Origin: Osmia lignaria lignaria
Lineage: Eukaryota > Arthropoda > Insecta > Hymenoptera > Megachilidae
DNA: 64,000 bases
NCBI RefSeq assembly: GCF_051020975.1
Contig: NC_135036.1
Coordinates: forward strand, 7,192,001 to 7,256,000
Direction of reading: 5' to 3'
Under the pieces are notes generated by a model. The model did not search any database. It was not told the origin of the DNA and saw only the letters and a program-made list of their open reading frames with translations. Each line of letters opens with the position of its first letter. The stretch's first letter is position 1. This document shows positions 44,461 to 55,700 of the stretch, in pieces. Made by a program: the position numbers and the translations under genes.

Positions 44461-47400
44461 ATTTAAAAACAAACTTTAATTTGAAATTTTTGGAATTACG
44501 AAAATGACAGAGTAACTATACAAAGTTCACGAACATGCATCTCTCCGAAAAATTCATAAACGCGACGTTTAAAGAAAGGATAATTAAAATTCCTGGTACG
44601 CGCTGCCCATCAGCCGAACCACGGAAAGAAAGTCTTTTCCCTTTAAATGGTGAGTGGTTGTTGGAAGTCAGGACCGCGTTATGTTCTACGTATGCTGATG
44701 GTACAGCGTCAATCTAGACACTGGCATTTCGTACACAGGTTAATGAATTATTAGCGAGTAGCCAAATAGTTATCGGTAATCATTAAAGAATGTTAGAAAA
44801 GAACGTGTTGCCTGATTGGTTATTAAATAATGACTGTTATTCATTTTACTAGCTTCTGAAGGAGCAATCAAACAGGTTATAGTCTCGGTTATGATATTTT
44901 TATGGCTAGTATTTTCGTTAAATACCCATTTCATAAACTGTTAAGTATCTTCGTAAAAGGATCTATTTGCAAGTTTAGGTATTATTCGAATTAAGGTGGT
45001 TTCAATGTCAGAAGAAATTATTTTGACAAATGATAGAACGAAATTCAGAAAACCAGATGAGACACAATGCTTGTGAAAGCTCAGTGAGCTTCGATGTGAA
45101 ACAGTTTTTAAACTGTTAAATGATCAAAGATAGAAGACCGCGCGCATGGACATGCATGGTCAGATGCGCGCTCGATGCATCATCGCTGCGTTGCACAATT
45201 TACTGCAGCTCTCGTAGCCCAAGATGGCGTGAACATGGCTATAAGAGAAATTGAGAGTTTAATATTTATGAATGGCTAAGAGGAGCAAGGAGACTTTGCA
45301 TTACCTTCTTTGCGATTGTACAAGGTGAATCTTAATATGAGAAAAGAACAATGAACAACTACTTTTGTTCCATACCATCACTCAAATGGCATTAGAAATT
45401 TTTCATATTTAAGTTTTAGACATTTTTACTGTCTCATAGTTTTTTGAATTCTGGAAAGAAACAGGAGGAGATTCATCCTATCCACCAGTTAGAAAATATT
45501 AAAAATATAAGTTTTCTTATCTGAAAAATTTTCAAACAATTATTTAAATTGAAATTAATTAAAATATTCGAATCTATTCAAAGAAGTAATACAAAAGGTT
45601 AAGATTCTTCAATCGCTTTCTGCTGTCGATGTTAATGTTAAGAATAAAAAATTTGTTGCTATTTTTATCCTTAATGTTAAAAAAAGCACACACTGTACAG
45701 ACGTGTGTGTTGTGCAATGTCTCTCCTTGAAGCATCGATCTTCGTTCGTCTGGGTAGGTCGTAAATGAAAAGAATTAATTGCATCGTTCTTACAGTGATG
45801 GATCGAAAAGAAATTGCAGTATATTTTACTGTACTTGCTGGACACTTTCTTACGAGGGGTTATTTTCAGAGGTACATAATATTCAAATATTTCATATTAA
45901 AGTGCATTGTCAGTCAAGCAGAAAGCTGATTCATTGCCTCAATTTGTTTCAACTTCGACAGACACTGTTAACTTTCAGTTTCGAGAAACTCGTACAAATA
46001 TTTTGCATATTCTGAAGGGCAGAGGGTGTACAAAAAGGGATGTAGTAAAACATACTACACGTGTCTAATTTTTCATTATATCTACTTTCACAGTAGAATA
46101 AAAATTTGTTAGACATTGAAACTTTCTAGTTAATTTTCTAAACTAATATTTTTCTATTGTTTTCTGTTAATTATTCTAATAAATCTTGTATATTATTTTC
46201 GCAATATTTTGCGATATATTTTATTTATAAATTCATGTAGCTAGTATGAATAATGGATGATGGATTCCTATGAAAATTCAAGCATCATCCAAATAGGGGT
46301 GACAAGGTGGTCCCAACTATTCAACCTAGATAATTCTCATTTTGCACATGTCAATGTCAGATATCCTTTTCTGTATAATTACAAGGGACAGATTATAAAA
46401 ACCATGGAAAACAAGTAGCAACATTGTCGAATGACTTTGCATACATATTCGGTATTTGTTGGCCGGTGAATCGCTTAGGTATTTGTAAAAGTGCGCGCTC
46501 GAAGGCCGGTATAAATCTGTCTTTCGACGTTTATTCGTTGCAAAGCGTTAATTTTCTGCGGGTTACCGCGGCCTGTCGTGACGGTACGCCCTTAAATGGT
46601 GAACACACAGCGATGGTTTTGTACGTTCGCGATGGCCGCGGCTGTTTGCATTGTTAAATATTACTAATAATCGAGCCTGGGGCGCGACACGGCCGGGGGT
46701 TGCGCAATTTACGAGCTAGGAATAAATACATCGCATCGCCTACAGCCTTCGACTAACGAAGTTGAAGCTGGGTACCTGGTGAACCAGTACCAGACCATAA
46801 AAACAGAGACCACCGGAGGCTTTGGCTTCTTGCACCGGTTTCTCCAATTCGCCAGACTCTCTTGAAACGAAACAGCTCCTCTGTAAACAGTACGCTTATT
46901 TTCACGGTTATTCGGTGCATCGATGCATCGAGTTTCAAATAATAACAACAAAACTTCCAACAATCTATAAATCTAAAGAATCAAATAGAAAATTTTTATT
47001 CAACTTGATTCAAAGATAAAAGTACTAAGACGAAGGACTAATGTTTCAAAAATCAAAAGAAAAAGTAAACGAAAAGAAAAAGGAAAGGGTGGTGCAGCAG
47101 TTGCAACGGCAACGAGATCCACGCTTCCAATTTATTTATACGGGCCATCCCGCAAGCAGATGAATGCGGAAAAAACGACACGAGAGAGGTATACCGTGGC
47201 CTCGCGGAATCGTCTCGGGGACGAACCGGAAATGAGGATCGAAACCGCGATCCGATGCAAGAATGCCGGGAACGCGGTGCGTCCCGGCTCGTGAAACGCA
47301 GGAAAGCACGTTTCTTTGGTTGCTGCGTGATCGAACGAGGTGTCCGCAATGACGAATAATGCCCAGAGCGCAAATCAACGGGGGAAAAAAGAGCGTCGAA

Positions 47401-47630
47401 GAAGCCATAGCCGACGTTCAGGCCGACCGTAACTTCGTACGAGCGTTGAATAACGCTGCACCACCTATACTAACTGACCCGTTTTTATCGGGACACTGAC
47501 ATTTTCATTAAATCGAATCCATTTAGAGAGATTCATGATTATTTATCGGGCTGATTAATGACCACTCGATTCGATCGATGCTTTCTTTTTCTTACCAAGC
47601 AAACAATTAATTGAAAATCAATTTGCGCTG
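44461..47630. other. Intergenic, no supported gene
   Basis: AT-rich with GC-richer islands at 46430-46870 and 47080-47440. Open frames 44535-44717, 45609-46015, 46424-46657 and 47053-47408 carry no recognisable domain. Confidence 0.45.
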
Positions 47631-47632
47631 TA

Positions 47633-48075
47633 GATGTGCGAGAAACTGGAAATATTAAGTCGGATCGGGTCGGAACGAAATTATTCGGGTAGAGTCGGGT
47701 CAAGTCGGTAGGGTTGGGTAGGGTCGAGTAGGATTAAATAGGGTCCAGTAGAGTCGAGTAAAATTTAGTAGTGTCCAGTAGGGTCAACTAAGGCCGGGTA
47801 CATAAGGTCGATTAGGGTCGCGCAGGGTCGAGTAAGATCGAGTGGAATTAAGTAGGGTCAAGTAGGGTCGAGTAGGATCGAGTAGAGCCAAATAAGGCTG
47901 CGTAGGACCGACTAAAGCTGGGTAGTGTCGCGTAGGATCGCGTAGAATCGAGTAGAGCCGAGTAAGGTCGAATAGGATCGAGTAGAGCCGAGCGGGGTCG
48001 AATAGGATCGAGTAGAGCCGAGTAAGGCCGAGTAGAGGCGGGTAGAATCGAATATGTAAAATCGAGTAGGGTCAA
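47633..48075. repeat. Degenerate tandem repeat GGGTCGAGTAGGATCGAGTA
   Basis: Begins with GTAGATGTGCGAGAAAC, related to the left end of the 44156 element. It continues as more than 30 imperfect 10-bp GGTCGAGTAR units. The minus-strand frame 47848-48162 (repeated RPYSALLDPI) is a read-through of the repeat and not a gene. Confidence 0.8.
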
Positions 48076-49140
48076 AATATAATAATGTATATTGAAACCT
48101 TCTCTAATTTCTGAGAAATCACCGCGGCCATGATCCATAGACACTAATTCACGATCTTTCAAGAATTACACATTCCTTGTTCAACGTGTAATGCATCCAT
48201 AACTTAGTTGCAAAACAAGGTCAGTCGTGCCGCTTCTGGAGAGGATTGCCTCTCAACATGGAGCACGTCTGCATACCGTAACGTCGCGTCAACCACGATG
48301 CAATCAAGCTTAAACGTGCAAATGATACTCGCAAATAAACGCAAACTGGAACGGCAATTATTTACGTAAGCATCGAGATCGTGGGATCTCTGGAACGACG
48401 GGTCGTTAATTGCGACGTCGATATCCCGTTCTGAAGAATAACGACTGTCCATCCTTGAAACATAAACAGAGAACGATTGAAAAATAACGCTTATTCTCCG
48501 TCAATTTAAAATGATATTTTCAATAAACTTTCAATTCATGTACAATAAGCGTTCGATAATTCAACAGTGGTCAAAATTAACAGAGCAGGAAATTATCGAG
48601 CGTTTTACTTCTAATAAGGTATCAAATATCCTCTATTAAAGTCTCGAAGTTATTACAAGAGAGACGGGTGTGCCAACGTCATTTTTAACCAACTGTAAAT
48701 TACAACGTCAATTTACTCAGCCACCAGCGTGAAGAACGTTAATAAAATTCTGTAACCCTAACAGTTGTTAATTATTTGCCTTGCCGAGTTCTATACCTAA
48801 CATTATCATCTTACATAGAGAACTGCCGTTCCATAGGAAACCTAATTAAACGCATTCAATTTGTTACACGTACAGGATTATTGACTGTGTACTTTTACGG
48901 TTAGCTGGTACGTGGTGTCTAGCTATGTTGAAGAGCAAAGGCGCTGACCTTCGGAAGGTCATACGTCTTGAAGAGACGGGCGATATGCTTCCGTGTGCCA
49001 GCAATGGCAGTAACATACCCTTCTCGAAGCATGGATTGACCCGCGGGTGAATAAAATCATTATTTCTTACCGTTTGACAGTCGGTTAGTTGATGGACGCG
49101 ATTAACTTGCCAAATTATTTCAAAAAGTATTTCAGCGAAT
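48076..49140. other. Intergenic, no supported gene
   Basis: No tandem repeat or recognisable open frame. One short frame at 48204-48452 (-) lacks a known domain. Confidence 0.45.
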
Positions 49141-49144
49141 GTAT

Positions 49145-49640
49145 AAATTTCTAAATTATTAATTTTGTAGGGGCAAGTTACTAATTAATTAGCTAATACA
49201 CTTTATTAAAAATTAGTGGTTATTGGTACCTAAGGTAAATATTTATAAAAAGATACCACAGTGAATATATAATTTTCTAAATCATTCATTTACAGGGGCA
49301 AGTTACTAATTAATTAGCTAATGCACTTTATTACTAATTAGTGGTTATTGGTACCTAAGGTAAATATTTATAAAAAGATACCACGGTGAATATATAATTT
49401 TCTAAATCATTCATTTACAGGGGCAAGTTACTAATTAATTAGCTAATTCACTTCATTACTAATTAGTGGTTATTGGTACCTAAGGTAAATATTTATAAAA
49501 AAATATCATGATGAATATATAAATTTTTTAATGATTAATTTACAGGGGCAAGTTGCTAATTACTTAGTTAATATACTATAGTACTAATTAGCAGTTATCA
49601 GTAGCTAAGATAAATATTTAGAAAATGGTACCACCCTCCT
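49145..49640. repeat. 125-bp satellite array, four copies
   Basis: GGGGCAAGTT starts at 49170, 49295, 49420 and 49545, an exact 125-bp period. Units contain ACTAATTAATTAGCTAAT, GGTTATTGGTACCTAAGG and TAAATATTTATAAAAAGATA. The last copy is the most diverged. Non-coding. Confidence 0.9.
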
Positions 49641-49830
49641 GAGTAGTTTTGTGAATAAGGCTGCTATTAATTCGCACCGGGTACCCGGGTACTCCTAAGG
49701 GTAATTTAATCTAATAAGTTGTGGAAAATGAATAAAACGCAATACCTAACGGTATCTTAAATGTAATAACGAAAGCCAAGTGAAAGAATTGAGAACCACT
49801 GGGTTAAGGCTTGTTCACGCGTACACGCGG

Positions 49831-49854
49831 CGCGAGTACACGCGTGTACTCGCG
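49831..49854. repeat. 24-bp perfect GC-rich palindrome
   Basis: The half-site CGCGAGTACACG is followed at once by its exact reverse complement. It sits in a short CpG-rich patch (49815-49870) with a further CGCGTACACGCG copy just upstream. Confidence 0.85.
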
Positions 49855-49864
49855 TACCCGGCTC

Positions 49865-52210
49865 GTGAGCGGTATACAAACTTGAGGAATACGCAACGGC
49901 ATGTTTGATGGCACTCTTTGCTTTGTGCGGCACGGAAAAACCGACAGGTTTGCTCCGTCGCGTCGTTCAGGATGTCACGCAGCTTAACACGCTTTGATAA
50001 CGTCCGCATTAGCACGTTCAACCGGACGTGAATCGTCGATGATTAACGCACGGCTACTTGACAACCTGCATCGAGGAACATCGTAGATTCGCGGAAACTT
50101 TCACTATAATAAACCTAGCAAGATGATGTACCGTGAAATAGTGATCTCTGATGAGTTCAGTGTGTAGACAGGAAATCGTTGGTAATGATGTTTACGTCAG
50201 CTTGAAATTGAAAACGATTGGAAAGTTTCAGAAGGTAATATATAATCTAAGTGAAATAGAAAAACTCATCAATGCGAAATTCTAATTCAACACGTTGAAC
50301 ATCGGGAAGGTCGCCGATAAATTAATTAGAATCTTTTTGGAGCTAAATTCCATAGAAATTTTGAAATCTGGAATTTCAAAAATCTGAAATTGCGGAATTT
50401 TAGAATCTTAAGGTTTAAAAATAAAGAGGGTAGTCTTCTTTTTTTAAGGGGGCCAGGCCTACCCTGTTGCCTACCTAGCATCATGAAGGTTACAGGTAAA
50501 TTAATTAGTATTTTTTGGAGATGAATTAGGTATCATAGAAATTTTGTAATTTTGTAATTTTGTAATTCTGAAATTCCAGAATTTTAGAAATCTGAAATTG
50601 TGGAATTGTAAAATCTTGAAATTTAATTAAAAAATTAAACCAAGTCTAAAATTAAAAATTACCTATTTCTATTCTTAATAATTAAAGCTTCAACGTGTCC
50701 CACAATGAATATCTATTTTCACTGCAAAAACCAATCTGTTAAGAAATGTCGTCACGGTTAAATGGTTAAAGGTCCCTTACCACAAAAGTATCCATTTTGA
50801 TTGGTATTCAGAAACACTGGTTTCTGACCAATGTCGAAACGTTTCGCGAATCCTGTCCACCAGATGCTGTTCCAACATATGGTGTCCCACTTTCTAGAGA
50901 TCCCGGTGGACCGCTATGCATCACGTTCCTCCATAGACGACATCGACCTCCCGTTCAAGATTGCAACGTTCGTTTACCCTCCCAACATCCATTCCGACCT
51001 TCGCTGTGTCTATATGAACAATTAGCCCGAGTTTGCCGTTGATCACCGGGCACCCTTGACCCCCAATACGCCATACTATGTCGTCATCCTTTCAGCAAAT
51101 TACTGTACTCGATGCTGTAGGTACAAACCTAACGATGAAAGAGTTATTTAAAAATATTTGAATATTTACAATTTTCAACCTTTTCTCTGTTGTGAATCCA
51201 GAGGGGGATGGTAAGGGATGATTACCCCCTCCTTCAAGAAGGGTGCAAACACAGCCCAACATAATACAGACTCTTTTTTATTATACCTATCTTCTTAAAA
51301 ATCAATAAAATATTGAGCCAATGCTGTTTTTATATTTTGCATTAAAAATTGATGGGGTGTAATTACACCCCTATATGAAGTTAATAGACATATTCTTGTT
51401 TCTTTAAAGTAATATGTCAGAAATTTACCTATAAATCGATTCGATTGAAATTTAGATGATCAATAAGGTAGAATAACAGCATAGCCCACCTACGATGGCG
51501 ACAGTAAGTACCGTTAGAGGATTATTAATATTCATGATGTCAGCACACGTTCGAGCATTGCGATACAAGATTTCCTTGTACTTTATTCATCGGAGGTGTC
51601 TGTTTCTCGGAAAAACGAGCAACTGCGTATCGGCATGCAGGCAATATCGCAATGCAATTGATCGTTGTGCAACGCAGCGATACGCGAAATCCCACTCCTA
51701 ACGATCATTGTTAGCCTCTAACAGAGCTGGAGCAATTCAGCTTCTGTTTCTGTCATTATGAATACCAGCCAAATTCCATGGTTAATTGTATCCTAATCAG
51801 AAATTCCAAGAGTGAAAGATTTAAATGAATTGTCATTTTCATTGTTTTCACTAATCCCAAGCAATGCGTTTCGCTTTGTTAATTATATACCCTTTGAATC
51901 ACGTATACTTTGAAAAGAAAAAAGAGAAAATTTAAAAAATCGCACGCGCCTCCACGCACGGAGTCGAAAACGCTTTCACGTGCCGTCACCTGCTAATTAC
52001 TCCGGAATGCAGGGAATATTGATGGCAGTGTTTAGACGAGAAATTGTTAGCCGGCCGTCATTGTCCCTGTAATTGCCGGTCGCGGAATGATTATTGACTC
52101 GTACGAGGCTGATTACAGCGACGAGTAGCGACGTTGTTTCATTGTGTTGCGAGACTCGCAGTCCTATTAATACGTTTCGTTGCTGCTTTGTGACTGGGGT
52201 CATGGATGGT
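49865..52210. other. Intergenic, no supported gene
   Basis: A degenerate GGAATTTTAGAAATCTGAAATT-like run occurs at 50345-50640. GC-richer patches are at 49880-50110 and 51950-52200. Frames 50797-51042, 51495-51701 and 51997-52203 show no known domain. A dispersed TACTCGATGCTGTAG motif lies near 51106. Confidence 0.45.
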
Positions 52211-52211
52211 A

Positions 52212-52615
52212 TACAGGGTGTCCTACAAAAAATATACTAGTCAGGAGCGGATTAAAATGTATGGAACCCTGGGTCATAAAATTTTTCAAAGCCCCCTTGG
52301 TCCAAAATTGAAATTTATTCTAAATAAAATTAAATAATAATCAATCTTTAAAAACGGCAACAGAAAAGAAATTGAGTCATAAAATTTTTCAAAGCCCCCT
52401 TGGTCTAAAATTGAAATTTATTCTAAATAAAATTAAATAATAATCAATCTTTAAAAAAGGCAAAAGAAAAGAAATTTCATTCAATTTAATTTGACATAAT
52501 AAATTGAATACTTAGAAGAGGGACTCCTGAAAATTGCTGCTCCCCCTAAACCTTCCTTTCTTTTTATTTTTATTCACAGAATATATTTGCATTGTTTTAC
52601 CTGGGACACCCTGTA
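52212..52615. mobile_element. TA-flanked short element with CAGGGTGTCC inverted ends
   Basis: TACAGGGTGTCC at 52212-52223 and its exact reverse complement GGACACCCTGTA at 52604-52615. The TA at each outer edge fits the TA target duplication of Tc1/mariner-type transposons. The 400-bp interior is non-coding and includes a 103-bp tandem duplication. A single CAGGGTGTTC end is also present at about 59047. Confidence 0.65.
52271..52478. repeat. 103-bp tandem duplication inside the CAGGGTGTCC element
   Basis: GTCATAAAATTTTTCAAAGC starts at 52273 and 52376. The copies are almost identical through CCCCCTTGGTCYAAAATTG and AATAATAATCAATCTTTAAA. Confidence 0.88.
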
Positions 52616-53925
52616 GAGACACAGGTTCGTCTCTAATCTCGTGATTCTTCGTTTTGAATTATGCTTCATTGTACCTCCTCTTAAATCGCGAATGGCATTG
52701 TGCTAAGGGATACGTGGACGTGATTGTTTGCTTTTGAATCGAGTCACACCCTGCTGCGCGTTTTTCTCTCCTTTTGACGGACAAATATGTGCCTGGTGAA
52801 AAATTTTTATCCTTCGGATAAACGTCCGGCATTCTTTTCGTTTATTGTTGTTTCAGTACGTCTGATTGATCAACTGGGTCAATATAGGATGAAGGTTGAT
52901 GTTATTTCATCTACACTGTTTCCTAGACGATTGAATAGCTTCTATTCGTATCCTGCTGAGTCGAAGGAATTCAGAAAAATCTCTGTATAAACTGTTCTGA
53001 ATCGACAGTGATTGAAGTTTGCTGCATTTCATTCGTTGCACCATCTCGGGCTGATGGTTTGCATAATAGGCTAAGGAAACCTTTATTATTTTTCGATTCA
53101 ATGATACCATGATTAAAAACAATCAGATTTAATCACTGTAATTATGATCCAATTTATCAGCATCTTGGTCTGATCACATTAAGTATGAACTGTAGTCATT
53201 AGATTTATTTTAGTTAAATTTTTTATAAAATATTTCTTAAACATAAAATGATTTTATTTAATTGAAATAAATGTATCTCAATCGTTCAACTAGAAGGGAG
53301 GGAAATTATTAATTACGAAGAGGTGTTGAATGTGTTATTCTGATTCTCATTGCAGATCTAGCATTAAGACAAATAAAAGTATCCTTGTTATATTGTACAA
53401 GGTTTTTCAAATGCTGTTTACCGTTAACAAGAACAAGAATAAGGTACGCATGCAAGGTCTTACGCGTAGAATATTCGTTTTTATATGGAAAATGTTTCTT
53501 GCGCGTATTTCTCTTTAACTGGTTATATAATCAGCTGCGAAGGAATTATTACTTCCTCGTTCTTTCAGAATTTTTCGAAACGATATGTGACTGCTGATCC
53601 CTGAGAAACTATCTAAAACGCGTACAGAGAAGTAATACAGAAGATGAAGTACGTGACTCGATCGTTTGAATGGCGAAGTATGAGTTGCCATAACGAGCAA
53701 ATCCAACGTTTATTTCGCTATCAAAATGTATTTGATATTAAGAAGCTTCCAGGTTCACTGTAATACATTTATTATGCCAATAATATTCACGGTTTTAGCT
53801 AAATCCTAGCCGAGTATGATTTCTTGGCAATCGGAACGAATCTCATTTCAGTGGTAGAACTATCCTTTATGCAACTATTAGAATGTTAAACGATTTAAGT
53901 TTTCAAGTATTTCAGTTTTTGTTTA
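52616..53925. other. Intergenic, no supported gene
   Basis: AT-rich. Frames 52787-52990, 52907-53122, 53330-53597 and 53515-53706 have no recognisable domain. Confidence 0.45.
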
Positions 53926-53929
53926 TTAG

Positions 53930-54395
53930 AATATTAGGAAATTTGAATGTTTGCATATTAGGATATTAGAAAATTGGAATTTTCGAGTATTAGAATATAA
54001 GGGTATTCCAATTTCCAAGTATTAGAATATTAGAATATTAGAAAATTGGAATTTTCAAGTATTAGAATACTGGGGTACCTGAATCTTTGGATACGAGAAT
54101 ATTAGAAGTTTTGAGTTTCCAAGTATTAGAATATTAGAAACTTTGAATTTTTGGGTATTAGAATAATAGAATACTTGAATCTTTAGGCATTAGAATTTTA
54201 GAAAATCTGAATTCGCAAGTATTAGAATAATAGAATACTTGAATCTTGAATCGGATATTAGAATATTAGAAAATTTGAACCTGGATTCCCAAACATTAGA
54301 ATATTAGAAGACTTAAATTTTTGAGTATTAGATTATCAAAAAATCTTAAATTTTCAAACACTAGAATATTAGAATATTAAGATTTTAATTAGTAG
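53930..54395. repeat. AT-rich minisatellite built on ATTAGAATATTAGAAA
   Basis: About fifteen degenerate copies of TTTCAAGTATTAGAATATTA followed by GAAAATTGGAA, with irregular 30-45-bp spacing. Related low-complexity tracts occur at 34568-34698 and 50345-50640. Confidence 0.8.
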
Positions 54396-55019
54396 TACAA
54401 AAAAGTGAAGCATTAGAATCATTATTAAATCACCACCTATCAAAAACCTATTAAATCGATCAACCAAACACAAGATACAAACCAACAAAAGGAACTTGTA
54501 CTTCCTGTACAATTATCAAACACAAATTGCATTCGTAATCAATTTCTCACGCAAGCAAGTGCATCCATCAGTTGAATCCTGTCCGATTACGATTTCACAT
54601 CGTCGACCATCAGCGTTTCACATCGCGACGAGAGGAAAATCGTCGGACAACCGTGGAACGCGTTGGCTCAGCAGGAAATCTGGCGCGGAACCGGAAGCAT
54701 AGTTTTGCGCGGGAAAAAGGAGAGTCCCCTCCGAAAGTCAGTACGAATAGAAAGGAAGTAGCAGCGAAACAAATCAATCATAGAAACAGTAATTACAAAC
54801 GAACTCCTCAAATGAAAACCAAAGTAACACCTTCCTACACAAAATTATATTAATTTTTTCCAAATTAATTTCGTGAAAATTAATTATAAATATAATTCAT
54901 GGTACTTTTCAGGTATGATAAAGAGTGGTGCTTCCTCCGCATTGCTATTTTTTAAAAAAACCTTCCATACTCGATCCCGTACCACTAATACCAGGACACC
55001 CAGTATAGAAAATCAAAAA
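54396..55019. other. Intergenic flank of the CABIT-gene promoter candidate
   Basis: No supported gene. The open frame 54572-54853 is basic and lacks a known domain. A dispersed TTCCTCCGCATT and CCATACTCGATCCCGTACC pair lies at 54931-54983, matching the layout at 43166-43214. Confidence 0.45.
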
Positions 55020-55700
55020 TCGTAAGGAAAACAAGGCATCGGTGATCCTGGTCGACTCGCGTGCTCCGAGTCTGCGCGATACAGTTTATTTGAAGCTAAA
55101 GAAGTGGGGGCTCCTGTGGTCGTTCGACGGCGCGGCGTGGCGCGTCCTCGCGAGCTTTTAGTCGCACGATCTCGTCCGGAGCGTCGGGACGCTCCACGTC
55201 GTGGCTCTGAAAGCTTCGATCGATCGAATGGATCGATCGCGCCGCGTCTATTCCCTGGTCACTCGATCTTTCGAGAAATCGAACGATCAATTTCTCGTTG
55301 ATACATGATCGTTGATCGATCGTTCGGTGTTTGATCGGTTCGTGGTAGAAAGGATCGAAGGCTCGTTCGACAGTGAAAGTTTCGATCGTCCGGGGTCATG
55401 GTTGTCGCGAGTTCGGTGCAGGTGAACCGCGTGAGTGACATTCGCGCGTTTCGTGGATCGTCAGCTACAGCTGGTCACTGTTGGTACCAGTGAGAAAGGT
55501 GGGTGTGCGACGAGGTGCCATTTTTTTTTTTTTTTTTTCATTTTCCATTCATTCGTTGCTTAACGATCGTGCAATCGATTTGGAATCGTGTGGTGCACGA
55601 GTGGTTAGAACGGTGTGCGATTCAAACAGATTGCTATTGCGATTGGGATGGGAACCAGCCGCTGTGCACGATGGTGTACTATGGTCGGTATCCGCCTTGG
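55020..55700 (+). promoter_or_regulatory. Candidate promoter and non-coding first exon of the CABIT gene
   Basis: This is a GC/CpG-rich island in AT-rich surroundings, dense in GATC/CGATCGAT motifs (55,200-55,340), and the first such island upstream of the 60234 acceptor on the + strand. Possible donors are GTGAGT at about 55430 and GTAAGC at 55701 (CCTTGG|GTAAGC). A 16-T run lies at about 55521. The open frames (55104-55301, 55481-55759, 55503-55817) show no known domain. Assignment rests on position and composition only. Confidence 0.35.

Noticed and set aside
43933..44472. Minus-strand frame of 179 codons with repeated GRIRLQLF
   Set aside because: Read-through of the CCGACCCGA repeat within a short inverted-end element.
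47848..48162. Minus-strand frame of 104 codons with repeated RPYSALLD
   Set aside because: Read-through of the 10-bp GGTCGAGTAR repeat.
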